A DNA stretch of 64,000 nucleotides from Rutpela maculata (GCA_936432065.2 OW386292.2:134803460-134867459); one strand, 5' to 3'; shown: positions 21,522-33,702, numbered from the stretch's first letter. Translations and numbers: made by a program. Notes: generated by a model from the sequence alone, not told the origin.

Positions 21522-22030
21522 TTTGCAAATTAAAGTTAGAGGTAGTAAGGTAGATAAAAAATAACATAAAAGCAAGGAATTAACCTGTAAGTAAGCAAGC
21601 AATAAAATCAATGTCTGCTTCTTCTTCTGTAAATGCAGGCGACGTATTAATCGCGTGTATGTCTCACCAAGTGTAGACGAAAGGAACTGATCTATCTACT
21701 TCTGTTCTACGGCAACTGTTACATTTTCAAGTAGGAATGATCAAAATAACTGGTACAGTATTTCACAGTCACTATTTCCCATCTCTAATTTTTACCCACA
21801 AGTTGGAAGTTAGCTTCTAGCCTTTCGTCTAATTGAGAAAAGAAGAAACTGTGGCATAAACGAAAACTAACCTAATAGTGAGTGTGCAAAGTTAACGACA
21901 ATTGATATAATGATATTATTAAAACGACGTTAACAACGTGTTGTTGAGTACTATAAATAAATCGTTTTTTGTATGCTGAATTTTATGTTTATTATTATTT
22001 CCTCCAATGAGTTCCGTTTTGTTATAGAAA
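21522..22030. promoter_or_regulatory. Shared upstream region of divergent genes A and B
   Basis: About 509 bases separate the start codons of A (-) and B (+), so both promoters must lie here or in upstream non-coding exons. The last part, TTTTGTTATAG before AAAATGGG, looks like a splice acceptor just before the ATG of B. It is conserved before the ATGs of C and D, so a 5' UTR intron is likely. The part from about 21740 is duplicated upstream of C (41730) and D (59195). No TATA box is convincing. Confidence 0.55.
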
Positions 22031-25000
22031 ATGGGTACCCAAGAAAGAATATGTGAACTTTGTTTGAGAATATCTGATAACTTTAAAGCTATTGAGGAAG
22101 ATCTAAAAGACGTCTTGGATGTAGTTCTGCCAAAAATAGTAAGTGTTGAACATATCGGTCAGTTATTACACGAGGAAAATTTATGTACTATTTGTTTGTG
22201 GTCAATATTTATAACACATTTGAGCTGTCTAATGCTTTTGACGAATTTTTTTAGGATTCAGCCATGACACAGAAACTCGTGATGTGCACAGACTGTACAC
22301 AAATGCTTAGAAAATGTTTTGATTTTAAAGCAGCATGCTTATATACACATGACTATTTAATTCCATTTGTTAACAACAAGGAAGATATCAAACTGGATCT
22401 AAAAGACGTCCTTTTGAGGAACAATGAGAATGGTACTGGTGTTCCAGATGATCAAAAGATATGTGGATTTTGCATGGATCCAGTGAACAATTGTTCTGCT
22501 ATATCCCTTGATGAAGAAGAGGGCATATTGACGAAAATGATTGCACAATGTCTTCCAGAGTTGGTACGTATTGACATTTGTTATGTGGAATGTTATTTTC
22601 TCTAATACAAGATAATTTAAGTAGAGGCTTTTTCAGATTTTTTAATGGCTAAATGCTGTCTCAACTAGTTACATTTTAATTATAAAATGTTCAAAAAATT
22701 GTTAGTTTTTGCAATCGCCTTTGCCTCGTTATTTTTGAGTAAATCTTTGTTGCTTCATGTACCAAAGACAGCTCTTGCATTTTTGCCTTGTTTTTTAATT
22801 GAAGTCTTATAAGGTTGAAAAACAATACGTCTGTCGCTTATTTAAAAAAGTCATATACAAGGTATGCAGTAGTTTATTTTTAGGGGTGATTCTGTCAAAA
22901 ATATTTTAAAAACTACCTATAAAGATGAAACAGAAATCCCGATTAGGAGAGCAAGGGTATAACAATATACCATAATAAAATATAAAAGTAAATAGTTTAG
23001 GATTTTAATTTAAAATTGTAAATGTTAACATTTTTGTATACGATTGGCAGGATCTCAGCATACGGCATACCTTAAAATATTGTACTTCGGTTTTCGTATA
23101 TTGCATTATGTCTGGGTCACCAAATTATGGCAATATACCATAATAAAATATAAATGTAAATAGTTTCAGATTTTAATTTAAAATTGTAAATGTTAACGTT
23201 TTCGTATATGATTGATAAATAATAAAAATGTTATTATTTTATATCCATGACGATACTTAATATGTAAGTGAATACGCTTCTTTAACTTTTGTCATTAATT
23301 ACATCAGATGTCAACAGTTAAAAAAAATGACATATAAATGCATAATAAAAACAAACTTCATAGTTGGTCAGTGGTGCAAGAAGTTTTTTTCAAATTACAG
23401 GAGAGAGAGTGAGACATCTTTATTTCATGTTTTTGAAGCCTGGGAAATGTATGTTTCTTTAGGTTCATATTCTCCGAAAACGGTTGGTCCTAAGGTATTA
23501 CAAGACAAGTTTTCTTGTATATTGTTGATAAAGGAGTCATATTCCAATAAGACTATCACAAAAAATACTCATAAAAGAGGTTTGGAGGGGTAAAGGCTAA
23601 GCTCCCTTTCACATTTTGAGCTCCCATGATTGATAAGATAAAATAGGGATATTTATTATATATTAACAAAGGGTTTCTGAGATATTAAGTGAAATCCCAA
23701 TTTTGAGGGCCCCCTTCAGAGGGGCGAAAAAGTTCTATGCAATTTTTCACATAAATTGATAGTTTTTGTTATAACGACTTCAAAATTGCGATTTTAAAAA
23801 GGTATTTCCAAACGGCTTTCGTCAAGTATCTCGAAAAGTATTACTTTATCGAAAAAATGTTAAAGACCAATTACAGAAAGTATAAACTGGGAATTAATTA
23901 TATTTTTTGTTTATTGATGTAGGATTAATAATATCGGAGATATTTAAGTTTATATTTGGTATCCAAGTGTTTCGAAATCACCTTTAAATTTCAAAATGCA
24001 TTTTTTTCTAAAGCAAGTGCTTTAAATGATCAAAAAAATTCTAGGTAATGCTACATCTTAACGAAAAACTGTATTTGAGATAATGTTTTTAAATTACTGG
24101 CTAATTAGAGTAACAAAATGGCGACCTTTTTATATAAAAAAATATAAATACGCACATTTTTCCATCATAACTTCTTTATTTCTTATGCTACAAGAACGAG
24201 TAAAAAATAATTTGAAAGCGCAATTAATTGTCTTTCATTTCATATCTTATCATGCGAGACGTAGATGTCACAATTTCTGAGATATTTAACATTAAAGTGC
24301 ATTTTTCGTCTTAGAAACGTTCGGACGCCATTTGTAAACTTTCATATCTCCGAAACTAAATCTATGTAAATAAATAAAGAAGCGAAATTCATTATCAGTT
24401 TAAGAGCTTTATTTTTGGTCTCTACCCATTTTTCAATAAAACTAATATTTATTGAGATATTTGGAAAAAAAAATTACGTTTTATCGAAAATATCATTATA
24501 GTTTAAACTGTATTTTTTTCTAAAGCAAGTGCTGTATACAAACCAAAAAATTTGAGCATCTACGTCATGCTATATATTAATGAGAAACAGTGTTTGAAAT
24601 TCCTTTTTTTTTAATTACTGGCTAACTGCAGTAACAAAATGGCGACGTTGTTAATAAAAAAATGTGTAGACGCACATTGCTTCGGTCACAACTTCTTTGT
24701 TTTTTATCCTACGGAAACAAATAAAAAAACAGTTGAAATCTTAATTAACAACCTATTATTCTACCTATTACCATCCTTGACGTCACAGTTTCTGAGATAT
24801 TTAACTCTCACTCTAAATAATTATCTTATGAACACTTGGATGCCAAATGTAAACTTAAATATCTCCGAAATTATTAATCCTACATCAATAAACAAAAAAT
24901 ATAATTAATTCCCTGTAATTGATCTGTAACATTTTTTCGATAAAGCAATACTTTTCGAGATACTTGACAAAAGCTGTTTGGAAATACCTTTTTTTTTAAG

Positions 25001-28000
25001 CTAAAATCGCAATTTCGAAATCGTTATAACTTAAAAACTATCAATTTATGTGATAAATTGTATAGAACCTTTTCTTCTTAAAATTTGATTCTACTTCAGC
25101 TACAATAAATATATATATGTTTTTAAGTGCCACCCCCCGAGAGGGGGTGGCATCCACCCCCTATAAATTAGCAAGCCCAATATAGAAACTTTTCCGTGAA
25201 GAATTTACTATTATACTGCCAAAACTGAACGAAATCCATTCAATATGACATTATTCTGAAGTTTTGCACATTTTTTACCTCTAGGTACTGTACTATATAG
25301 ACACTACACGCCTTCACCACATTTGTCTGCTTCACCCTCTTTGATAAGTAACATGGTTAAAATTTTATATTCAGTCTTTCGAATGATGTATATAATGACT
25401 GTATCTCAGTGGTCATAGTCTTTGGTGGAAAAATAAAAAAGTTAAAAAATAATTTCGTAAAAGTATATGTTTTTTTTCCTTGGTCAAAAATTATACTTTT
25501 ATTTTTTGTTCATTTTTCCATGACCACCATATACTTTCACTCTCAGGGCTTGGATCAAAGCAAATTTCTCTAAGTAAAAATTCGGTGGTTCTTCGAATTT
25601 TCACCTGGTTGTGCCTAATGTCTTAACAAACTCATAACGGTCCTGTTGGGCTAATTTATGGCTTTGAAGCCCTTCAGGCTTGCCTGCTGTGATCTAAAAT
25701 GACGAATTTTTATTTTGGCTTCGACTTATGTCGATTCTGGGAGGTTCTACAACATTATCACGTTTACAAAAACTTTTTTTTTGTGTACGTTTTCAGATTC
25801 AATTTTTGCTTTTTATTTCATAGGATATAAGTATCATCAACAAACCTGTAATCTGTGTAACCTGCAGTTGCTTTCTAGAAGAATGTAGTCATTTTGTAAC
25901 GAACTATTTAACTGTAGAAGAAAGGATTAAGAAAGATTGTGAAGCTTTAGATATAGACAGTAAAAATAAATTAGAGCTAAGCAGTGTGTTACAGTCTACA
26001 ACAAGAGGCAAAATAATAAGCGAGGTAGCTAATAACTTGATTGATACAATCAAGGTAGAAAAACAATACTGTGTCAAAAGCGAAAATGCCAATGAGGGGA
26101 AAACTTGTAGCGAAGATGACATAGTTAAATTAGAACCAATGGTTTGTGAAGAGGAAAGCCTCGTTGAAATGGAGGACCAAAAATGTTTAGTTAGCGAAGA
26201 AATTGAGATAAAGACAGACCAAGAAGATTTTAACAGGTATTGATATATTAAGATTAATTTTAACTCATTCATTTAGTTTATTTATCCGGGCAACTGCTGA
26301 AATAACCCACTTCCAGAAGAGTACATGTACAAAATATTAAACATAACTATAAAATGCAAAGCCCAAACAGCGGGAATATACTATGAGATTTTTTTTATAC
26401 TGATCACAAATTCTTCAGAATAATTGGAAAAATTTTCTTCGGATTCAGCTAGGTTATTGCGACAAGAAGGTTTTGCTTATATTTTTGACAAGGTCCCCTG
26501 TATAGGAAAATGCCTGTTGTTCTGTTCATATTGTGTGGAAGGCGTAGATATGACGCCATCAAGATGGCATCTGAATGGATATAAGCTGCCGAAGTATTTA
26601 GTATAAATGTTAAATATCTCAGAAGCTGATTGAGTTGTGCAGTCCTTAGAACACAAACGCTCTTCGAGACACTTCTGTGAATTTGCATTTAACACTTTCG
26701 CTGCGCATGACTCTCCTGAGAGTCGGCCTCATTCTGAGCGCAGTGCGCACAACCCTCATGTGAGCCAGGCTATATTATATATTATTATTATTTAAGTTGA
26801 AAACCCTCTCCTTTTTTTATATAGTTGACCAGAATTTGCAAGTTTCAACGAGTTCCAACAAGCTCACAAGCGGCTTCTTGACTTGCGGAGCCAAATTGAA
26901 ACAAATTTTAAGCCAGTTTTTATTATTTATTAAGAACACTGGTTACGGTATATGGGATATTTCCTATCGACACGTGATTGAATTGTTTCAAGAAAAGTAT
27001 CCTATTGTTAATATTAGTCGACAGTCTAAAAAAAAAATATTACTGGACACGTAAAAAATCTAGTAAGACCCAAAAGAAACTCATGATGAAGTTAATGTAG
27101 CGATATTGCTAGTTTCGGACTCACTAACAGGAAATCTGAAAACAATGTGGAAAAGATCCGAGCAAATTAACATAAGCATATCTGAAGTTTAAAAATATAT
27201 CATATCTTAGTTTTAAAAGAAGCTTATAAACCTAAAAAAAAATCATACTTTTGAAAAAGGTAATGATGCATGTCGTTTAGATCTTTGTTTGAATATCGGG
27301 GAAATAATTATGGGAGGCAGACAGTTTTATAAAATATCTTTTAGGGCGAGTCTAGCTTTACCACGGATGGTGTAGTATTATCCCAAAATTTTCTCTATTG
27401 GGTGCAAGACAATTCACATTTTACAGTTGCTACAAGTAGTCAAAAGCAAATGTATGGTGTGCAATTACAAAAAATAGAATTATTGGTCCATACTTCTTAC
27501 AGGAAAATCTTAATCAAAATTTATATTTAGAATATTGAATACTTACTTTTAGGATACAGGCGCAAGGCTTATATTAAACAATGTCCCCCGCATTCATCAC
27601 AGCAGGTTCAGAATTTGCCTCAAGAATGAATGGCTCCATTCACTGGCTAGCTCGATCCCCTGATTTAAAGGTATACAATTACTTTCCTTGTGGGTTTTCT
27701 AGAAGAAAAAGTTTATAAAGATTTATTAGTACGTGAAATTTTAAAAGAATAATTGAAGCTATAGCAGAGTAAATCAAGAGATAGATGATTCATTCTGTTT
27801 ATGATGAATTTAAAAGACAATTACAAAAGTGAGTGGAAGCCGGTATTGTCATTTATTTATTTATTTATTTATTTATTTATTCATTTGTATCAACAGTACA
27901 TATGACCAATTACAGATACACTTTAAAAAAAGACTACATGAAATTATATGTATGCAGACACCTACACACATACATAATCATATAAACATACATATAAAAT

Positions 28001-31000
28001 TGCCTTAACCTAATAATGCACACACATGAAATACATTACATTTAATTACTTCATTTTTAAGACTAGATAAACTAGTGCTGAACGGGTCAACATTGCTAGT
28101 ATACGTATTGACCTGACCAATGAACACATTCTAAACAGTGGACTGTTTTTGTACAAATTTGTCCTGGTAACATTTAAATAAAATAGTCTATTATTTCTTG
28201 TTATTATTGATGTACCTATTCTAAATGGAAGCTAAGCAAGAAAGTTTGTGTTGTCAATTAAACCTTTTATTAATTTGAATACAAACATTATACACGCTAC
28301 ATATCTTCCAAATTCCAAGCTTTTATAATTAAAAATGTTTCTCAACTCTTCCTGATCATAACCTCTGGGCGGATAACTGCCATATGCCTTAAAATATAGA
28401 AACTTTAGAAATTTTCTTTGTACATTTTCTAGTGCATTTATTTTTACTCCATACTAGGGGCACCACACAATACAGGCATATTCCAATTTAGGAATAATGT
28501 TGAATAAAAACTTAGTTAATTCAAACATTTAGTTGTTAAATGAAATATTTTTTATTTAAACATTTGGAATTCTTTGTTCTTAAAAAATATTTAAGACCAA
28601 TTATAAGCAACTTTTTAGGTTTTTTTTAGGTACCATAACATATTTATCATCTTCTCACCTCAAAAGTGTTGATGAAGATGATATATGACGGCACGAGCTA
28701 GGGGTTCACGCACCGGTACTGACGTCGTGTGATGTTCGTTTATTTTTGTGAACGAGTATCATATGCCACAACTAGCTCCGTTCAGGTCTGTACAACCTAC
28801 ATCCTGAAGCTATATCAGGATCAACAGCGTTGAGGATAGAGTTCAGTCACTCTGATGCTTGGGGCATCGGGTTTGGACCCGGCGAGTCATGCGAGCGGGG
28901 GACTTTGTCTCACCCTTGGAAGCCTGCATGGTATAAACCGTGTAGAGGCCCTTCTTGACAGTTCCTAGGGCTCCTACAATTACTGGCACGACTGTGGTCT
29001 TTGCATTCCACATTCTGCTAACTTCTATTTGGAGGTCTTTGTACTTGCTCAACTTCTCTGTTTCCTTGAGCATTATATTGGTGTCATTCGGGATGGATAC
29101 ATCGATCAGCAAACAAGATTTCTCCTTTTTATTGTGTACGACAATGTCTGGTCGTTTTGCGCGAATTTCTTTGTCTGTTATAATTGGCATGTCCCACATA
29201 ATTGTGACGTCGTTGGTACTGACAACCATCTCTGGAGTATATTCATAATATTTTTGTGGCACCGGTATATCGAAGTGCTTGCACATGACCCAGTGGAGAT
29301 ATCTAGCCACTCTGTTATGTCGGTGAGTGTACTCTGATGGTGCCAACGTAGTACATCCTGCCACCACATGACTGATGTGTTCTTCTGCCACTCCGCACAT
29401 TCTGCACTTGCTGTCAACAGGCTGCTTCAAGATCATTCTCTGGTGGTATCTAGTGTTTAGTGCTTGATCCTGCGCTGCTATTATCAGAGTTTCCGTTTCT
29501 CTCTTCAGGCCCGAGCCATTTAGCCACTTTATAGACGCCATTTTGTCCACTGCCAGTCGAGAAGAATTGTCCGTGTATCGGCTTTGAACAGAGTACTTCT
29601 ATTTTCCTCTTTTCGATGCTGGTTTTAATTTTCTTCTTGGCGTCCTCGTCAGTGGTCTCATTACCCAGGTACCCAGGTATTCTGCTTGGTTTTACTCGCT
29701 TCCTTCTGGATGGAATACAACTTTTTATCTTTATCATACTCTTTAACTATTCGAGTGAATTTATCCTTCCTTATTATTATTTTTTTTTGTTATTATTATT
29801 ATTATTATTATTTTATTGAAGAAATCTAGCGTTTCATATTTTGAATTATATTGGACATATATACTAATACCACCATTTTTATGCTCTGACCTGCAATAAA
29901 TATTAGCAACCTTATACTCGGGAATTTTTAGAGATTGCACTTGTTCAGGTTTAGCCCAGTGCTCCGAGGCACAAAAAATATCACAGTTAATATTATTTAA
30001 AAATAATTCAAGTTCTAGCAATTTATTACTGAGACACTGCACATTTTGATGTGTATATGGAGTTTATGTTGAATTCTTGGGATAGCTTCTTCCATATGCA
30101 TATCTTCATCTACTACGAGGACATCAAATGGATTCGCCTCAACACTTCTAGTTCCTAGTTCCATAAAAGATTCTTTGACTGTTTCTGTATCTTTCAGTTG
30201 GGATATATTGGTGGTAGTTATTACTTCCATCCATCCAATCTCTCAAGCAACTGGCAAAAAATAACAAGGTTACCTTGATGTAGGTGGCAGGGCATGACGG
30301 AATAGAAGGCAACGAATTGGCTGATAGCCTCTCAAGAAAAGGGGCTGAAGCCCCCATTTTTTGCGGCTTATCTGAGGGACACATAATGGAGGAGGTCCTA
30401 AAATGGATAAAGGAACAAAAGGAATACTCCAGGCCAAAGACAAGCGAAAAGAATGCCACAAGGCTTCTCCAACTTGAAAAGTCCGACCTAAGGCTGATCA
30501 TAGGCCTTTTAACTGACCATTGCCCCTTGAGTTATCATCTCAAGAACATGGGCATGGCAGAAGATGACAAATGTAGATACTGTGAAGCTGCAACTGAAAC
30601 TGCGGAACATATACTTTGCGAATGCAAGGTACTAATCCACATTAGGCTAAAGTACCTAGAACAGGCGAAATTAACGCCTGAAGACATAGGGAAATTAGCT
30701 CTCAGCTTTGCAAAAAGTCTTGGAATCCTGGGCAACAACTAGTTGCAGGGTAATTCACAAAAGACCTTTTAGGTCGAGGTGAAGAAAGGCCAATCCAGGG
30801 CCAAGCAATCTACAAGCAACTTTTTAAAATGTAAATTTCGTTACATATGAAAAATAAAGGTAAAGTCGATGTTTTTGAAATTTTTTAGAGCCCTATATAA
30901 AAAAAAAATAATCTTAACACTAATCGTATTTTTTACAGGCAAATTTTCTTATAAAGAGTGACTTTTTATAAAAAAATTTATATTTAGATCCATTTTTGTA

Positions 31001-32492
31001 GGACAATTGACCTCTATCTGGGGACACTGTATATTTTCTTCTTGTATCTTATAATGCTAATATTATTACCAATATTTTAAACTTTTTCAGAATTCAAGAT
31101 GATGTTACGGAACCTTGCAGTGGCAAATCGACACACAATTTGCAGGAGCTTAAGACTCTTGAGAAGCACAATTTAATCCAAAATGACAACTCAGTGGACC
31201 AGTGTGGTTCTTCTTCTTTCCAGACAAATTACCAAGGCCGCCTTAAAAGACATTCACCAATGCGTAAGAAGGCTGCAAAAATATCGGTGTATCGGTGTGA
31301 AATTTGTAAATTTCAAACAAATAAGAATTATTCTCTTAAGTTGCATAGCTTGCGTCATAAGGACCCTTCCGAAGTGACTATGTACCAGTGTAATTCCTGT
31401 TCATATCAATCAAAGACAAAACATTGTCTTAGGGTGCATAGCTTGCGTCATAAGGACGCTTCATCAGTAACAGTATATAAGTGTAATTCCTGTTCATATC
31501 AAACAAAGTATAAGTATATGCTTATTAGGCATATCTTGATCCATAGAGACTCTTCGGAAGTAACTATGTACAGTTGTGATTCCTGTTCATATCAGGCAAA
31601 GAGAAAAATTTATCTTAAAAGGCATAGCTTGCTTCATAAGGACTCTTCAGAAGTGACTATGTACCGGTGCGATTCCTGTTCATTTAAAACAAAGAGAAAA
31701 AGTGATCTCAAGGTACATAGCATACTTCATAAGAACTCTTCAGCAATAACAGTATATAAGTGTAACTCCTGTTCATTTCAAACAAAGTATAGACAAGGGC
31801 TTAAGAGGCATACCTTGACACATAAAGACTCTTCTGAAGTAACTATGTACAGTTGTGATTCCTGTTCATATCAGGCAAAGAAAAAAAATTATCTTACAAA
31901 GCATAGCTTGCTTCATAAGGACTCTTCAGAAGTGACTATGTACCGGTGTGATTCCTGTTCATATCAGACAAAGATAAAATATTATCTTAAGATGCATAGC
32001 TTGCGTCATAAGGACTCTTCAGAAGTGACTATGTACAGTTGTGATTCCTGTTCATATCAAACAAAGAGAAAATATGGTCTTAAGAAGCATAGCTTGATTC
32101 ATAAGGACTCTTCCGAAGTGACTATGTACCAGTGTAATTCTTGTTCATATCAGACAAAGATAAAAAGTGCTCTTAGGATGCATAGCTTGAGTCATAAAGA
32201 CTCTTCAGAAACAACAATGTATAAGTGTAATTCTTGTTCATTTCAAACAAAGTATAAACAAGTGCTTAAGAAGCATATCTTGACACATAGAGATTCTTCA
32301 GAAGTAACTATCTACAGTTGTGATTCCTGTTCATATCAGGCAAAGAATAAAAATTATCTTACAAGCCATAGCTTGCTTCATAAGGACTTTTCAGAAATGA
32401 CTATGTACCAGTGTAATTCCTGTTCATATCAAACAAAGAGAAAAGATTATTTTAAGAGGCATAGCTTGCGTCATAAGGACTCTTCAGCATAG
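22031..32492 (+). CDS. Gene B: double-ZAD C2H2 zinc-finger protein, 13 fingers
   Basis: The exons are 22031-22138, 22255-22563, 25824-26236 and 31091-32492; they sum to 2232 nt, 743 residues, with consistent GT-AG sites and phases. ZAD1 uses Cys 8/11 and 47/50, the second ZAD Cys 106/109 and 150/153. The linker has IKVE and VKLE (SUMO-like) and ends E-I-E-I-K-T-D-Q-E-D-F-N-R, shared with C. Introns 2 and 3 are swollen by mobile DNA. The zinc-finger exon ends at a TAG contributed by a MITE. Expected to be a nuclear DNA-binding protein. Expression through a 4.9-kb repeat-filled intron is unproven, but no exon is broken. Confidence 0.85.
22564..25823. other. Gene B intron 2, mostly inserted repeats
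   Basis: The first ~300 bases and the last ~540 match intron 2 of gene C. The middle (about 22880-25285) is specific to B. It holds two direct copies of an 84-base block (22963 and 23132, starting CAATATACCATAATAAAATA) and a large foldback (23735-25080). No coding frame is supported. Confidence 0.65.
23735..25080. repeat. Foldback with internal tandem repeats
   Basis: The left arm 23735 to about 23960 pairs with 24850-25080. Matching blocks are TAGTTTTTGTTATAACGACT on the left and its near-complement by 25025-25040 on the right. Between the arms a unit of about 515-520 bp is partly duplicated: ATTACTGGCTAA and AACAAAATGGCGAC near 24094 and 24614, and TTCTAAAGCAAGTGCT near 24007 and 24517. 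GAGATATTTAA and its complement-like TATCTCCGAAA recur. It is non-coding. Confidence 0.7.
27850..28497 (-). pseudogene. LINE RT C-terminal fragment with (ATTT)n tail
   Basis: An ATTT run at 27850-27880 is the reverse-strand tail. The reverse strand then encodes scraps such as IPKLEYACIVW (near 28490), the tail of a non-LTR RT. It is interrupted by stops and absent from gene C. Confidence 0.65.
28630..29745 (-). pseudogene. R2-like (REL-endonuclease) LINE 3' half
   Basis: The longest frame, complement of 28843-29550, holds a zinc motif CRMCGVAEEHISHVVAGC (C-x2-C-x7-H-x4-C). A restriction-like endonuclease core follows (K-R-P-D-I-V-V, then LIDVSIPNDTN, then KLSKYKDLQIEVSRMW). That order is diagnostic of the C-terminus of R2/R4-type LINEs. 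The upstream part, to 29745, is frameshifted. RT motifs are missing. A second, shorter copy lies at 42846-43330. Confidence 0.85.
29770..30050 (-). pseudogene. LINE endonuclease N-terminal fragment
   Basis: The reverse frame reads L-S-N-K-L-L-E-L-E-L-F-L, then CDIFCASEHW and GGISIYVQ, the start of an APE-type endonuclease. It runs directly into an (ATT)n run at 29775-29813, so everything between the N-terminus and a tail-like microsatellite is gone. Confidence 0.65.
30190..30800 (+). pseudogene. R1/I-like LINE: RNase H end and C-terminal zinc motif
   Basis: The frame reads V-A-G-H-D-G-I-E-G-N-E-L-A-D (RNase H C-terminal motif, near 30280-30320), then CRYCEAATETAEHILCEC (C-x2-C-x7-H-x4-C, near 30580). 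It closes at 30742. An upstream TAG interrupts the RNase H (near 30278). It lies opposite in orientation to its neighbours. Confidence 0.75.
31091..32492 (+). CDS. Gene B exon 4: thirteen C2H2 fingers, MITE-derived stop
   Basis: The acceptor is AG at 31089-31090, and the exon opens I-Q-D-D-V-T. A dead finger (C-x2-S and H-x3-R, in S-F-Q-T-N-Y-Q-G-R-L-K-R-H-S-P-M-R) is followed by 13 good fingers at a 31-residue period. ILTHR-type, SYQAKKKNYL-type and SYQTKIK-type fingers recur roughly every third unit, suggesting three-finger duplications. The stop TAG (32490-32492) is the first three bases of a MITE. Confidence 0.9.
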
Positions 32493-32681
32493 AGATGGGC
32501 GATTCGACTCTTTTTAAGGATTCTTACCAAACGAATCCGTATCAAGAAAAAATTGGTACTGAAATATACAACATCGATAGGAAATATATGAATCTTTTGC
32601 TTTTGTGAGATTTGTGCTATTCGAATCACTGCAAGGATTCGTACCAACGATATGAATCATATGAGTTACTACCCACCTCCA
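32490..32681. mobile_element. hAT-type MITE at the end of the gene B finger array
   Basis: It begins TAGAGATGGGCGATTCG and ends CTACCCACCTCCA. The 8-bp target duplication CTTCAGCA flanks it exactly (32482-32489 and 32682-32689). It is 192 bp, against 238 bp for the copy in gene C, from an internal deletion. It supplies the in-frame stop. Confidence 0.9.
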
Positions 32682-32689
32682 CTTCAGCA

Positions 32690-32965
32690 ATAACAGCATA
32701 TAAGTGTAATTTCTATTCATATCAAACAAAGTATAAACAAGTGCTTAAGAGATATATCTTGACCCATAGAGACTCTTCAGAAGTAACTATGTAGAGTTGT
32801 GAATCCAGTTCATAACAGAAAAAAAAAATTGTCTTAAGAAGCATAGCTTGCTTCATAAGGATTCTTCGGAAGTGACTACGTACCAGTGTACCTGTTCATT
32901 TCAGACAAAAAAAATATTTTAAGATGCATAGCTTGCGTCATAAGGACTCTTCAAGCAATAACAGG
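32690..32965 (+). pseudogene. Relic fingers beyond the MITE
   Basis: Past the MITE the frame continues A-I-T-A-Y-K-C-N-F-Y-S-Y-Q-T-K with a broken second Cys. Then comes a stop in a following S-x-D/E-S-like finger, and then LHKDSSEVTTYQCTC. At least three more fingers once belonged to the array. Confidence 0.8.
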
Positions 32966-33070
32966 ATATAAGTAAATTCTCCATTTCTTAGAACTTCTAA
33001 TCAAATAGAACCTCATCCTATTGCCTGGAGAAAACAAAATAAAACAATTAGAATCAAACTATAATCATTG

Positions 33071-33694
33071 CAGTGGCGGATGGTGAAATTTCAATAATTT
33101 TTTTCTCGTCTCTGGCGCATGGGACCCATACGAAATATGGGATCTAACATCTAGAGAAGCACTCCTCTAACGGCCCGTAAAAAATTTTGAAAAAGCAGTT
33201 TGCGACAAATTTTTTCAAAATTTGGTTGCCCCCCTAGGTCTAGGGACTCCTGTTGAAAATTATTTTTTTTTGTCATATACATTTTACTTTTCATAAAAAT
33301 ACAATAATACGTTTTGGAGTTTATGAAAATATTTTCGTTACTAACTGAAGTACAACGAATTGAAATTTTATAATTTGTTAAATTGTAAACTACAAAATTT
33401 CAGTTCATTGTATTTCAGTTAATAATGAAAATATTTTCATAAACTCCAGAACCTATTGTCGTACTTTTATGAAAAGTAAAATGTATATGACAAAAAAAAA
33501 ACTATTTTCAACAGGAGTCCCTAGACCTAGGGGGGGCAACCGAATTTTGAAAAATTTTTTCGCAAACTGCTTTTTCAAAATTTTTTACGGGTCGTTAGAG
33601 GAGTGGTTCTCTAGATGTTAGTTCCCATATTTCGTATGGGTCCCATGCGCCAGAGACGAGAAAAAAATTATTGAAATTTCACCAGCCGCCACTG
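33071..33694. mobile_element. 624-bp palindromic hAT-type MITE, TSD AATCATTG
   Basis: CAGTGGCGGATGGTGAAATT at 33071 is mirrored by a complement ending GCCGCCACTG at 33694, and arms of about 300 bp pair almost throughout. AATCATTG flanks both sides (33063-33070, 33695-33702). Gene C has the uninterrupted site near 53870. A sister element is at 39303-39920. Confidence 0.92.
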
Positions 33695-33702
33695 AATCAT
33701 TG

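Larger units (their letters stand above)
26900..31029 (+). mobile_element. Mariner-like transposon remnant in gene B, interrupted
   Basis: The pieces are about 26900-27850, 28498-28625 and 30810-31029, contiguous in the copy at gene C. The right end reads CTGGGGACACTG, then TA. N-terminal-like text YGIWDISYRHVIELFQ (near 26944) and a broken catalytic region (LDLCLNIGE near 27280, SSFTTDGVVLSQNF near 27350, ARSPDLKVYN near 27650) identify it. Many stops are present. The same insertion is in gene C, so it predates the B/C duplication. Confidence 0.75.
26237..31090. other. Gene B intron 3, stack of transposon debris
   Basis: The first ~650 bases match C intron 3 (from 46215) and include a small GC-richer block near 26690-26760 shared with C. 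After that comes a mariner-like remnant, broken by LINE fragments that are absent from C. The last 280 bases match the end of the C intron. Individual pieces are listed separately. Confidence 0.7.

Noticed and set aside
25123..25165. CCCCCCGAGAGGGGGTGGC hairpin as a terminator or regulatory RNA
   Set aside because: It lies at the edge of a foldback repeat, and intrinsic hairpin terminators do not apply to animal genes.
29955..30235. 71-codon reverse frame next to the LINE endonuclease start
   Set aside because: It looks weakly coding (acidic, possible LINE ORF1 piece), but no motif supports it and it sits between debris of two LINEs.
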